Source: an uncultured Prosthecobacter sp. (GTDB lineage: Bacteria; Verrucomicrobiota; Verrucomicrobiia; Verrucomicrobiales; Verrucomicrobiaceae). From it: a DNA stretch of 5,470 nt. This document shows positions 1 through 5,470 of this stretch, one piece after another (within the stretch, counting starts at the first letter, position 1; each line of letters starts with the position of its first letter). A model generated the notes under the pieces. The model made no database searches, was not told where the DNA came from, and worked only from the letters and a program-made list of their open reading frames with translations. Position numbers and translations under genes: made by a program. The DNA lies in NCBI GenBank assembly GCA_937941745.1, contig CALDGV010000226.1, positions 1-5,470 of the forward strand, written 5' to 3'.

Positions 1-896
1 TTCATGCCGCCGGTGCCACTGCGTTTGAGCAGCTGATTGTGCCGCTTTACCTGACTCGGCAGACCACGCCTGCGATGATCCGTGAAGGTGCGGCTTCGGG
101 GCTGCTTCGCGCCTGCAAATACTACCCTCCGCATGGCACGACGAACGCGGAGCACGGCCTGCCGATGGATGACCTGATCGGTGGAGAGGTGCTGCGGGCG
201 ATGGAGGAGTGTGGCATCGTGCTTTGCATCCATGGCGAGCAGCATGCCCTCAGTGGGCCGGACTACCTGGATGCTCAGCAGAACGCTGAGACGCACTTTT
301 ACCGCGAGCGGATGCCCCGGCTTCTGGAAGCCCATCCCCAGCTGCGCATCGTCTGCGAGCACATCACGACACGCACGGCGGCGGAGTTCGTGGAGGGCAC
401 TCCAGATCACATTGGCGCGACGGTGACGCCTCAGCATCTGCTCTACACCATGGGCCACCTGATTCAGGGGTTGAAATACCATCTCTACTGCCTGCCAGTG
501 GTGAAGTTCCAGGATGACCGGATGGCCCTGCGTCATGCCGTGATGGCGGAGTCGCAGAGCAAGTTCTTTGCGGGCACGGACAGTGCTCCTCACCCGACCA
601 AGGCCACAGCCTGTGGTTGTGCTGCGGGCTGCTTCACCGGTGGTTGTGCACCGCAGCTGTATGCCATGGCTTTTGAAGATGCAGGGGTGGACCTGAGCGA
701 GGCCTATGGGCAGTCCCGCTTTGAGCGTTTCCTGAGCCTGAACGGCCCGGCCTTCTATGGGTTTCCGGCCTCGACGGAGCGTTTCCACATGGAAAAAGCC
801 CCTTCGTCCTGCACGGCCTTGGAGACTCCGATCGGGCCGGTGACGCCCCTGCCTTTGGGACTGGGGCTGGAGTTGAGCTGGCGGCTGCTGCCGTGA
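1..896 (+). CDS. pyrC: Dihydroorotase, PyrC type (5' end outside window)
   Basis: Zinc amidohydrolase that interconverts N-carbamoyl-L-aspartate and L-dihydroorotate, the third step of de novo pyrimidine synthesis, in the cytoplasm. The frame is open to the left edge (first full codon at base 3), so the GTG at 39 is internal. About 298 residues are visible against about 348 in E. coli PyrC, so roughly 50 N-terminal residues are missing, including the first HxH zinc pair. Counting from the GTG codon, the remaining metal site is present: Lys27 (carbamylated lysine, ACKYYPP), His65 (IHGEQH), His108 (CEHITTR) and Asp181 (GTDSAPH). The mobile active-site loop with its Thr-Thr pair (HGTTNAEHG, residues 32-40) and the Cys-rich CGCAAGCF segment typical of PyrC are also present. 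The C-terminus matches the family in layout (NGPAFYGFP), so the 3' end is intact. No other pyrimidine gene is seen nearby. The call is by remembered resemblance to E. coli PyrC and is strong. Confidence 0.96.
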   Translation, partial: HAAGATAFEQLIVPLYLTRQTTPAMIREGAASGLLRACKYYPPHGTTNAEHGLPMDDLIGGEVLRAMEECGIVLCIHGEQHALSGPDYLDAQQNAETHFYRERMPRLLEAHPQLRIVCEHITTRTAAEFVEGTPDHIGATVTPQHLLYTMGHLIQGLKYHLYCLPVVKFQDDRMALRHAVMAESQSKFFAGTDSAPHPTKATACGCAAGCFTGGCAPQLYAMAFEDAGVDLSEAYGQSRFERFLSLNGPAFYGFPASTERFHMEKAPSSCTALETPIGPVTPLPLGLGLELSWRLLP

Positions 897-923
897 TCCG
901 CTGGGGAATTTCAAATTTTAGGA

Positions 924-952
924 TTGTGCGGCCACGGCTGACTGACTAAAAC
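924..952 (+). promoter_or_regulatory. Possible sigma70-like promoter for the secreted protein gene
   Basis: In the 72-base gap after pyrC, TTGTGC (924-929) and TAAAAC (947-952) are separated by 17 bases, and the presumed GTG start lies 16 bases further on. The match to consensus is modest (3 of 6 and 4 of 6). The implied leader would be about 10 bases with no Shine-Dalgarno site. The stretch just before it (905-925) is noticeably AT-rich for this window. Such matches also arise by chance, so this is only a candidate. Confidence 0.2.
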
Positions 953-968
953 CCGCGCCATTATTTCC

Positions 969-1529
969 GTGATTTTGGCGTTTTTCCGTTCCTCCAGCTT
1001 ACTTGTCGCCCTTTTCGGCACGTTCTATGCCGCCCAGGCCCAGGATGCGCTGCTGCCGCTGCCGGTGGCCGGGCCGGAAATTCCAGTCGTGATGGAGTCG
1101 GAAAATCAGGGCAGCCGCTTTCTCAAGCCAACCAAGTCGATCAAGCCGCCGGTAAGTGCGCCACGCGCGCCTGTGATGGCTTCGCAGCCGCAGATCCATC
1201 TCCCGACGGAAGCACGCCTGCGCCGCCTCATTCTGATGCCGGGCGGTCTGCCCCCTGAGATCATGCGCGAAAAGCTGGCCTCAGGCAGCCAGAGCCGCCA
1301 GCCGGTCACAGCGGTGGACATGGCGGCACCAGCGACCGTGCTGGCAAGACTGGCGGATTTCTTTGGCAGCAGCGTGACAGACGACACCCAGAAGAAAGTG
1401 GTGGATGCAGTTCGCCAGGGCATGAGTGCCACAGCTTCTTCAACCGGGACAACGCCTCGTCGTGTCGAAGTGGTCGGCTGGCTGCCGAATGAAGGGGTGA
1501 TGGCTGTCGCCGTGTATCCGGAGAGCTGA
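969..1529 (+). CDS. Small secreted protein of unknown function, possible POTRA-like C-terminal domain
   Basis: I do not recognise this 186-residue protein by name. It starts with a Sec-type signal peptide: a short N-terminus with Arg7, hydrophobic core at about 11-21, likely cleavage after AQA (22-24). A Pro/Ala/Ser-rich, probably disordered linker follows (about 30-80), then a short basic stretch (residues 82-91). The C-terminal part (about 113-184) reads as strand, helix (ATVLARLADFFG, 122-133), helix (DDTQKKVVDAVRQGM, 138-152), strand (RRVEVVGWL, 164-172), strand (GVMAVAVYP, 176-184). That order, and the FFG-x-x-V-T-D-D turn between the helices, resembles a POTRA domain of the ShlB/FhaC or BamA kind, but no barrel follows. 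Start choice is weak: an in-frame stop lies at 939-941, the only canonical start before the leader is GTG 969, and no Shine-Dalgarno site is visible. Coding is supported by the leader, the folded-looking C-terminus and the fit between its neighbours. Function is unknown; periplasmic location is inferred. Confidence 0.75.
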   Translation: MILAFFRSSSLLVALFGTFYAAQAQDALLPLPVAGPEIPVVMESENQGSRFLKPTKSIKPPVSAPRAPVMASQPQIHLPTEARLRRLILMPGGLPPEIMREKLASGSQSRQPVTAVDMAAPATVLARLADFFGSSVTDDTQKKVVDAVRQGMSATASSTGTTPRRVEVVGWLPNEGVMAVAVYPES

Positions 1530-1531
1530 TT

Positions 1532-1559
1532 GGGGCCTTCGCGGCCTTCTGAAGTTCAG
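1532..1559. terminator. Weak hairpins between convergent genes, possible two-way terminator
   Basis: The 26-base gap between the two convergent genes holds two small inverted repeats. One is GGGGCC/GGCCTT (1532-1537 with 1543-1548, loop TTCGC, four G-C pairs plus two G-U pairs on the plus-strand RNA). The other is CTGA/TCAG (1549-1552 with 1556-1559, three-base loop), which overlaps the DUF1501 stop codon. Neither is followed by a T-run on either strand, so these are not classical intrinsic terminators. Position is the main argument. Confidence 0.2.
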
Positions 1560-2932
1560 GCGACAATTGGCTGGATGACATCGCCGTGGACATCCGTGAG
1601 GCGGAAATCCCTGCCTGCGTAGCGATAGGTCAGCTGCTCGTGATCCACGCCCATAAGGTGGAGGATCGTGGCATGCAGATCATGGACGCTCACAGGATGA
1701 TCCTGTGCCGCGAAGCCGAATTCGTCCGTGCTGCCGTGCACCGTGCCGCCGCGGATGCCTCCGCCCGCCATCCAGACGCTGAAGCCGTAGTGGTTGTGAT
1801 CCCGGCCCAGCTTGGATTTGGAGCCGCTCAATTCCACGGTGGGGGTGCGGCCGAATTCACCGCCCCAGATGACCAGGGTGTCCTCCAGCATGCCGCGCTG
1901 CTTCAAGTCATGCAGCAGGGCTGCGATGGGCTGGTCGATTTCTGCCGCGAGGCGGCGATGGTTGGATTCGATGTTGTCGTGATTGTCCCAGGGCTGCCCG
2001 GCTCCATGCCAGAGCTGGACCATCCGCACGCCACGCTCCAGGAGCCGACGAGCAATGAGGGTCTGGCGGGCATGAACGCCGGTTCCATAGAGCCGGCGGA
2101 TGTGTTCGGGTTCCTGTGAAACATCAAAGGCATCAGCAGCCTCCATCTGCATGCGATAAGCGAGCTCAAAGCTCTGGATGCGGGCCTCCAGGCGCGGGTC
2201 ATCACGGCCCTGGCGGTGCTTTTCATTGATCTGCCTCAGGAAGGCGAGCTGCCGCAGTTGGGTCCGGGCATCAGCGTGAGGGCTGCGGATGTTCTCGATG
2301 AGGCGGTCCACGGCCTCGTGCCTGGAGTCCACGTAAGTTCCCTGGAAGGCACCGGGCAGAAAGGCGGACTGCCAGTTCTCCGCTCCCTTGATGGGCATGC
2401 CACCGGGGCACATGGCGATGAAGCCGGGCAGGTTTTCATTGGCGCTGCCGAGGCCGTAGGTCAGCCAGGAGCCGAGGCTGGGGCGGGGCTGGATGGAGTC
2501 CCCGCAATTCATGAGCATCAGCGAAGGCTCATGGTTCGGCACCTGGGCCTGCATGGAACGGATGACGGCGATGTCATCCATGTGCTCGGCGGTCTTGGCG
2601 AAGAGCTCACTGACCTCAATGCCGCTCTGGCCGTAGCGCTGAAAGCGGAAGGGGGAAGGGAAGGCGGCCCCGGTCTTGCGCTCGGTGATGCGGTGGCTGG
2701 GAATGGGACGTCCGGCGTAGCGCTGCAGTGCAGGCTTCGGGTCAAACGTGTCCACATGGGAAGGACCGCCGTTCAGGAAGAAGTGAATGACACGCTTGGC
2801 CCGGGGCCGGTGGTGCGAACTTGTGCCGTGGAGCTGGTCTGCCAGCCCCAAAAACGCCAGCCCCATGCCGGAACGGCGGAGGAAGTCACGTCGGGTGGTG
2901 GCGGGCTGCATGAGCTGAGGATACGTGGCCAT
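1556..2932 (-). CDS. DUF1501 family protein with twin-arginine leader
   Basis: This 458-residue protein is a full-length member of the DUF1501 family (PF07394), which is abundant in Planctomycetes and Verrucomicrobia. The family is thought to share the alkaline-phosphatase/sulfatase fold, but its reaction is not established. A Tat-type export signal opens the protein: TRRDFLRR (13-20) followed by a hydrophobic stretch with Gly/Ala/Leu (22-34). Family motifs follow in order: FFLNGGPSHVDTFDPKP (51-67, with an Asp likely to bind metal), PNHEPSLMLMNCGD in the second quarter, WHGAGQPWDNHDN (308-320), WGGEFGRTP (356-364), GRDHNHYG (376-383) and a terminal HDLHATILHLMG (417-428). The His/Asp-rich motifs suit a metal-dependent hydrolase; that is inference. 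ATG 2932 is used as start; ATG 2911 (Met8) would also keep the RR motif, and neither has a clear Shine-Dalgarno site. Members usually sit beside a DUF1549/DUF1553 cytochrome-type partner gene; none is adjacent here, where both neighbours are on the other strand. Confidence 0.93.
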   Translation of the reverse strand: MATYPQLMQPATTRRDFLRRSGMGLAFLGLADQLHGTSSHHRPRAKRVIHFFLNGGPSHVDTFDPKPALQRYAGRPIPSHRITERKTGAAFPSPFRFQRYGQSGIEVSELFAKTAEHMDDIAVIRSMQAQVPNHEPSLMLMNCGDSIQPRPSLGSWLTYGLGSANENLPGFIAMCPGGMPIKGAENWQSAFLPGAFQGTYVDSRHEAVDRLIENIRSPHADARTQLRQLAFLRQINEKHRQGRDDPRLEARIQSFELAYRMQMEAADAFDVSQEPEHIRRLYGTGVHARQTLIARRLLERGVRMVQLWHGAGQPWDNHDNIESNHRRLAAEIDQPIAALLHDLKQRGMLEDTLVIWGGEFGRTPTVELSGSKSKLGRDHNHYGFSVWMAGGGIRGGTVHGSTDEFGFAAQDHPVSVHDLHATILHLMGVDHEQLTYRYAGRDFRLTDVHGDVIQPIVA

Positions 2933-3000
2933 CAGCAGGTTTGTTCCAAGGGGAGTGGATGGTAGCCATCGGACGAAAAACTTGCCTTGGGCGGTATTCC

Positions 3001-3723
3001 ATGGCCTTCGAATGGCTCCTCATGCCGCCCGCCCATCCTTTTCATGTCTTCGGAACCAGTCATCAGGTGGTGCTGGTGCTGACGCCGCTGATGATCGTGC
3101 TGCTGGCACTGCTTCGTCGCTGGCATGAGGGCCTCGCGGTGCGTGCTGAACGCCTGCTCGCCGTGCTGCTCTTCCTCACCTGGCCGGTCACCATGATCGG
3201 GCACTGGCTGGGAGGCGATTTCAGCCGTGACAACGCCTTTCCCTGTCACTTCTGTGATGTGGCCGCGATGTGCGGCAGCGTGGCGCTTTGGGCTCGAAGC
3301 CGGCTTTTCTGCGAGATCCTCTACTTCTTTGGCATGGCGGGCACCTTGCAGGGCCTGCTCACGCCTAACTTGAAGGCTGACTTTCCAGACCTCCGCTTCT
3401 TTGCCTTCTTCCTGCTGCACTCGGGCGTGGTCGTGGCCGCCCTGCATGCGGTCACCTCCATGCGTTGTCCGCCGCGGCCTGGGGCGGTGCCGCGCATGGC
3501 GGGCATCACCTTCCTCTATGGACTGCTGGCCGGCCTGCTGAATGCCCTGGCTGGCACCAACTACGGTTTCCTCTGCTCCAAGCCGGAGGTGGCGAGCCTG
3601 ATGGACCACCTCGGCCCCTGGCCTTGGTACATTGCCGGGCTTGTGCTGCTGACTGTCGTGTTCTACACCGTGCTGAACCTCCCCTTTGTCATGGCGCGCT
3701 GGTGGCGTTCCCGGCGGCGCTGA
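3001..3723 (+). CDS. YwaF/TIGR02206 family integral membrane protein
   Basis: A 240-residue inner-membrane protein of the family typified by B. subtilis YwaF (TIGR02206); its function is unknown. About seven hydrophobic segments are visible: 22-38, 52-70, 82-98, 102-120, 131-151, 167-184 and 207-231. It ends in a strongly basic tail (RWWRSRRR, 233-240), probably cytoplasmic. Family hallmarks I recognise are FPCHFCDVA (80-88, usually LPLHLCDL), YFFGMAGTLQGLLTPNL (108-124), FPDLRFFAFFLLHSG (128-142), AGTNYGFL (184-191) and GPWPWYI (205-211). Length agrees with the family. The start is uncertain. ATG 3001 gives an N-terminus that begins just before the conserved F-G-T-S-H region and is preferred. 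ATG 2959, preceded by AAGGGGAG only three bases away, would add 14 polar residues, and the open frame reaches TTG 2941. The gene is divergent from DUF1501 and converges on znuA with one base between stop codons. This context gives no functional hint. Confidence 0.9.
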   Translation: MAFEWLLMPPAHPFHVFGTSHQVVLVLTPLMIVLLALLRRWHEGLAVRAERLLAVLLFLTWPVTMIGHWLGGDFSRDNAFPCHFCDVAAMCGSVALWARSRLFCEILYFFGMAGTLQGLLTPNLKADFPDLRFFAFFLLHSGVVVAALHAVTSMRCPPRPGAVPRMAGITFLYGLLAGLLNALAGTNYGFLCSKPEVASLMDHLGPWPWYIAGLVLLTVVFYTVLNLPFVMARWWRSRRR

Positions 3724-3724
3724 T

Positions 3725-4630
3725 TCAGGGCTTCAGGGCTGCCACGATGGCACGCACGTTGTGGGCCAGCATGGTTTCAAAGGTGTGGGCATCCTTGGAG
3801 GTGCCGTCAGCCACCAGCGAATCGCCCAGCTTCACGCCGGTGCTGCGCACGATCTCGGTGAGCACCTTCGGATTGGCCTGGTCTTCGGGGAAGACGGCGC
3901 GCACCTTGTGTTCGCGGATGATCTGGATGGTCTGCGCCACATACTGCGGTGAGGCGTCATCACTGCGGCCGATGCCGAGCACGGGCACGCTCTTGAAGCC
4001 GTACTCCTTGCAGAAGTAGCCAAAGGCGGCATGGGCGGTGACCAGCTTGCGGTCACTGCGCGGGATGGCGCTGATTTCCTGCTGCGCCCAGCGCTTCAGC
4101 TCATCAAAGCGGCGTCCTGCGGCCTTGGCCCCGGCACTGAAGGCCTCTTCGTGCGCCGGATCGACCTCGCTCAGCTCCTCGGCGAGGACACGGGCGGCGC
4201 GCTTCATGTTCTCCGCGCTGTGCCACCAGTGAGGGTCGATGCTGCTGTGAGCATGGTTCGGGCAGCACACAAAGACCTCCGCGGCATCCAGCTTGATGGA
4301 GGGAATAGGGCGCCCGACCTCCACGACCTTGACGCCCGCGCCCACGCTGTCGCGAAGCTTGTCCAGGTAGGTCTCCAGATGCTTGCCCATGGCGAGCAGC
4401 AGCACGGAGCCCTTCATCGCGGCGATGTCACGGGCGGCAGGCTCGAAGTGATGCACATCACCGCCTGGCTTCAGCACCTCGATGATCTCCACGTGCTCTC
4501 CGCCGACCTGGCGGGCGAGATCGGCCAGGATCGGGTGAAGCGTGGCGACCTTCACCGCCGCACTGGCGGAGGTGGCGGTGAGAACGGCCAGGGTGAGCAG
4601 AAGGCGGAGCGTTTTCATGAGGTGAGCCAT
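3725..4630 (-). CDS. znuA: Periplasmic zinc/manganese ABC transporter binding protein, ZnuA/TroA family
   Basis: A 301-residue cluster A-I (TroA/ZnuA) solute-binding protein. Such proteins hold Zn2+ or Mn2+ in the periplasm and pass it to an ABC permease. The signal peptide is clear (hydrophobic core 8-19, likely cleavage after SASA at 24), with no lipobox cysteine, so it should be soluble. The four expected metal ligands are His60 (GGDVHHFEP, matching DPH in relatives), His134 (DPHWWH), His200 (TAHAAFGYF) and Asp275 (LVADGTSKD). A three-His/one-Asp set matches TroA-like sites, and zinc is the likeliest metal. The long His/Asp-rich loop of many zinc-specific ZnuA proteins is missing; a short CCPNHAHSS (122-130) stands just before His134. 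Start is ATG 4630 or ATG 4618 (Met5); the latter gives a more typical MKTLRLLL leader, and no Shine-Dalgarno site decides it. The gene lies 21 bases after the barrel gene on the same strand, so co-transcription is likely. No znuB or znuC follows. The family is certain; the metal is inferred. Confidence 0.93.
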   Translation of the reverse strand: MAHLMKTLRLLLTLAVLTATSASAAVKVATLHPILADLARQVGGEHVEIIEVLKPGGDVHHFEPAARDIAAMKGSVLLLAMGKHLETYLDKLRDSVGAGVKVVEVGRPIPSIKLDAAEVFVCCPNHAHSSIDPHWWHSAENMKRAARVLAEELSEVDPAHEEAFSAGAKAAGRRFDELKRWAQQEISAIPRSDRKLVTAHAAFGYFCKEYGFKSVPVLGIGRSDDASPQYVAQTIQIIREHKVRAVFPEDQANPKVLTEIVRSTGVKLGDSLVADGTSKDAHTFETMLAHNVRAIVAALKP

Positions 4631-4651
4631 AACGGCGGCAAGGGCTGGATG

Positions 4652-5470
4652 CTAGCGAACTTCTGGTCCGCCCCAGGTCAGGCTGACCTGGGCCCAGACG
4701 GCGTGATCCTCGCCGCGGGTGTTGCTGTTGTCGTAGTTGTATTGAAGCCGGAAGCGCAGCGTGCGGGCGTTGTTCGCATACCAGGTGATGCCCGGGCTCA
4801 GGCGGAAGCGGGAATCCTGGCCCGTCTCGCTGTTGCCGGAGACAAACTCACCGCGCAGTCCCAGTTCCAGGTTGTTGGGAAGACCGTACAAGGCGCTGAT
4901 GTAGGCGCCAAAGTCGTTCTGCGTGCGGGGGGAGCGGGTATCATCCACCTCATCCTCCACCTTGAAGTCGTTCATCATGAGCTCGGAGCGCACCCGGAAG
5001 TAGCGTCCGCCGGGATCGAAGCCGTTTTCACGCCACTGGTATTCCAGGTGAGCGCCATAGACGCTCGTGCGGTAGCCGCTGAGGTTGTCTCCCCAGGCTC
5101 CGGAGAGGCCGCCGCGGAACTGATGGAAGTCATTGTAGTTCACCACGTTCGTCCAGTTCAGCACATAGATGAGCTCATCATCGGCGAAGTAGGATTCATC
5201 GGCGGCATAGCGGGTCTCCTCCTCATCTTCGTGATGGGCGTGCCCTTCGTGGTCCGGCGGGCGGCCCACGGCGAAGTCAAACTGCGACAGCCAGGGCAGG
5301 GGAGCCACCCAGGTGATCTCCGCTCCCAGCGTGGTCAGGGAGTCATCCCCCAGCATGCGTGTGTTCACCAGATACTGGTCCACCCAGTCGAAGCCGTGGG
5401 GGTGGTAGGTGTTCTGGATGCCAAAGCGGTCATAAACGCGCCCGCGACGCACTTCCAAGCCGCCGGTGAT
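4652..5470 (-). CDS. Outer-membrane beta-barrel protein of metal-uptake loci (5' end outside window)
   Basis: The frame runs off the right edge; the TTG at 5458 is internal, and 272 C-terminal residues are visible. The sequence is a series of alternating amphipathic strands rich in Tyr, Trp, Phe, Asn and Arg with Gly/Asp turns, as in porin-like barrels (for example the stretches ending WRENGFDPGGRYFRVRSELM and ARTLRFRLQYNYD). The start of the visible part, V-R-R-G-R-V-Y-D-R-F-G-I-Q-N then HPHGFDWVDQYLVN, resembles barrels often annotated as zinc-regulated outer-membrane receptors next to zinc uptake genes; this is from memory. No TonB box or plug is visible, but the missing N-terminus could hold one. 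A probable surface loop, DHEGHAHHEDEEE (bases 5213-5254), is dense in His and acid residues and could bind metal. The protein ends six residues after the last strand (VSLTW then GGPEVR), not on the usual terminal aromatic. It is the upstream partner of znuA, which supports a metal role. Control, perhaps by Zur, would lie outside the window. Confidence 0.8.
   Translation of the reverse strand: MTGGLEVRRGRVYDRFGIQNTYHPHGFDWVDQYLVNTRMLGDDSLTTLGAEITWVAPLPWLSQFDFAVGRPPDHEGHAHHEDEEETRYAADESYFADDELIYVLNWTNVVNYNDFHQFRGGLSGAWGDNLSGYRTSVYGAHLEYQWRENGFDPGGRYFRVRSELMMNDFKVEDEVDDTRSPRTQNDFGAYISALYGLPNNLELGLRGEFVSGNSETGQDSRFRLSPGITWYANNARTLRFRLQYNYDNSNTRGEDHAVWAQVSLTWGGPEVR

Noticed and set aside
39..41. 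GTG at 39 as the true start of the dihydroorotase
   Set aside because: The frame stays open to the left edge, and the protein from 39 would lack the N-terminal HxH zinc pair that the enzyme needs. The gene is cut by the window, not truncated.
937..947. Short CTGACTGACT tandem repeat upstream of the secreted protein gene
   Set aside because: Only about two and a half copies of a four-base unit; too short to separate from chance and without any pairing structure.
1586..2119. Second long plus-strand open frame opposite the DUF1501 gene
   Set aside because: Same reasoning: its Ala/Val/Gly-rich translation shows no domain, and the opposite strand carries the conserved C-terminal motifs of DUF1501.
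2216..2965. Long plus-strand open frame of 249 codons opposite the DUF1501 gene
   Set aside because: It lies antisense to a gene with clear family motifs. Its translation is a low-complexity Gly/Ala/Val/His mix without any recognisable domain, as expected for the shadow of a GC-rich gene.
2932..3609. Minus-strand open frame of 225 codons opposite the YwaF-family gene
   Set aside because: The translation is rich in His, Gln, Glu and Arg, which is the typical antisense image of a Leu/Val-rich membrane protein. The plus strand has family motifs and membrane segments.
3465..4019. Plus-strand frame of 184 codons spanning the end of the YwaF gene and part of znuA
   Set aside because: It overlaps two well-supported genes in other frames and has no domain; the two real genes meet at 3723/3725 without disruption.
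5456..5458. TTG at 5458 as the true start of the barrel protein
   Set aside because: The frame continues to the window edge, and a start here would leave no signal peptide for an outer-membrane protein.

Overview
The window is ordinary chromosomal DNA, GC-rich and densely coding. It most likely comes from a Gram-negative bacterium of the Verrucomicrobia/Planctomycetes group, with a Verrucomicrobium/Prosthecobacter-like member as the best guess. The pointers are a DUF1501 protein with a twin-arginine leader (a family greatly expanded in those phyla), an outer-membrane barrel protein, Sec-type signal peptides, and frequent absence of Shine-Dalgarno sites. The taxonomic call is inference from gene content, not from a marker gene.

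Layout from left to right. A dihydroorotase gene (pyrC, + strand) enters the window without its 5' end and stops at 896. After 72 bases comes a small secreted protein gene (969-1529, +) of unknown function, whose C-terminal half looks like a POTRA-type fold. It converges on a DUF1501 gene (1556-2932, -). That gene is divergent from a seven-helix membrane protein of the YwaF/TIGR02206 family (about 3001-3723, +). The YwaF gene converges, with one base between stop codons, on a two-gene minus-strand unit. That unit is an outer-membrane beta-barrel protein (entering from the right edge, stop at 4652) followed 21 bases later by a ZnuA/TroA-type metal-binding protein (3725-4630).

How the genes work together. 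The only clear functional pair is the barrel plus the ZnuA-like protein, read in that order on one strand. Together they suggest metal (probably zinc) acquisition: entry through or capture at the outer membrane, then periplasmic binding and hand-over to an ABC permease. The permease and ATPase genes (znuB, znuC) are not in the window and cannot lie directly downstream of znuA. The other genes appear functionally unrelated to each other.

No tRNA, rRNA, CRISPR array, insertion sequence, integrase or clear repeat was seen. No new defence or mobile system is visible. The most rewarding items are the barrel/ZnuA pair with its histidine-acid loop, and the small POTRA-like secreted protein.
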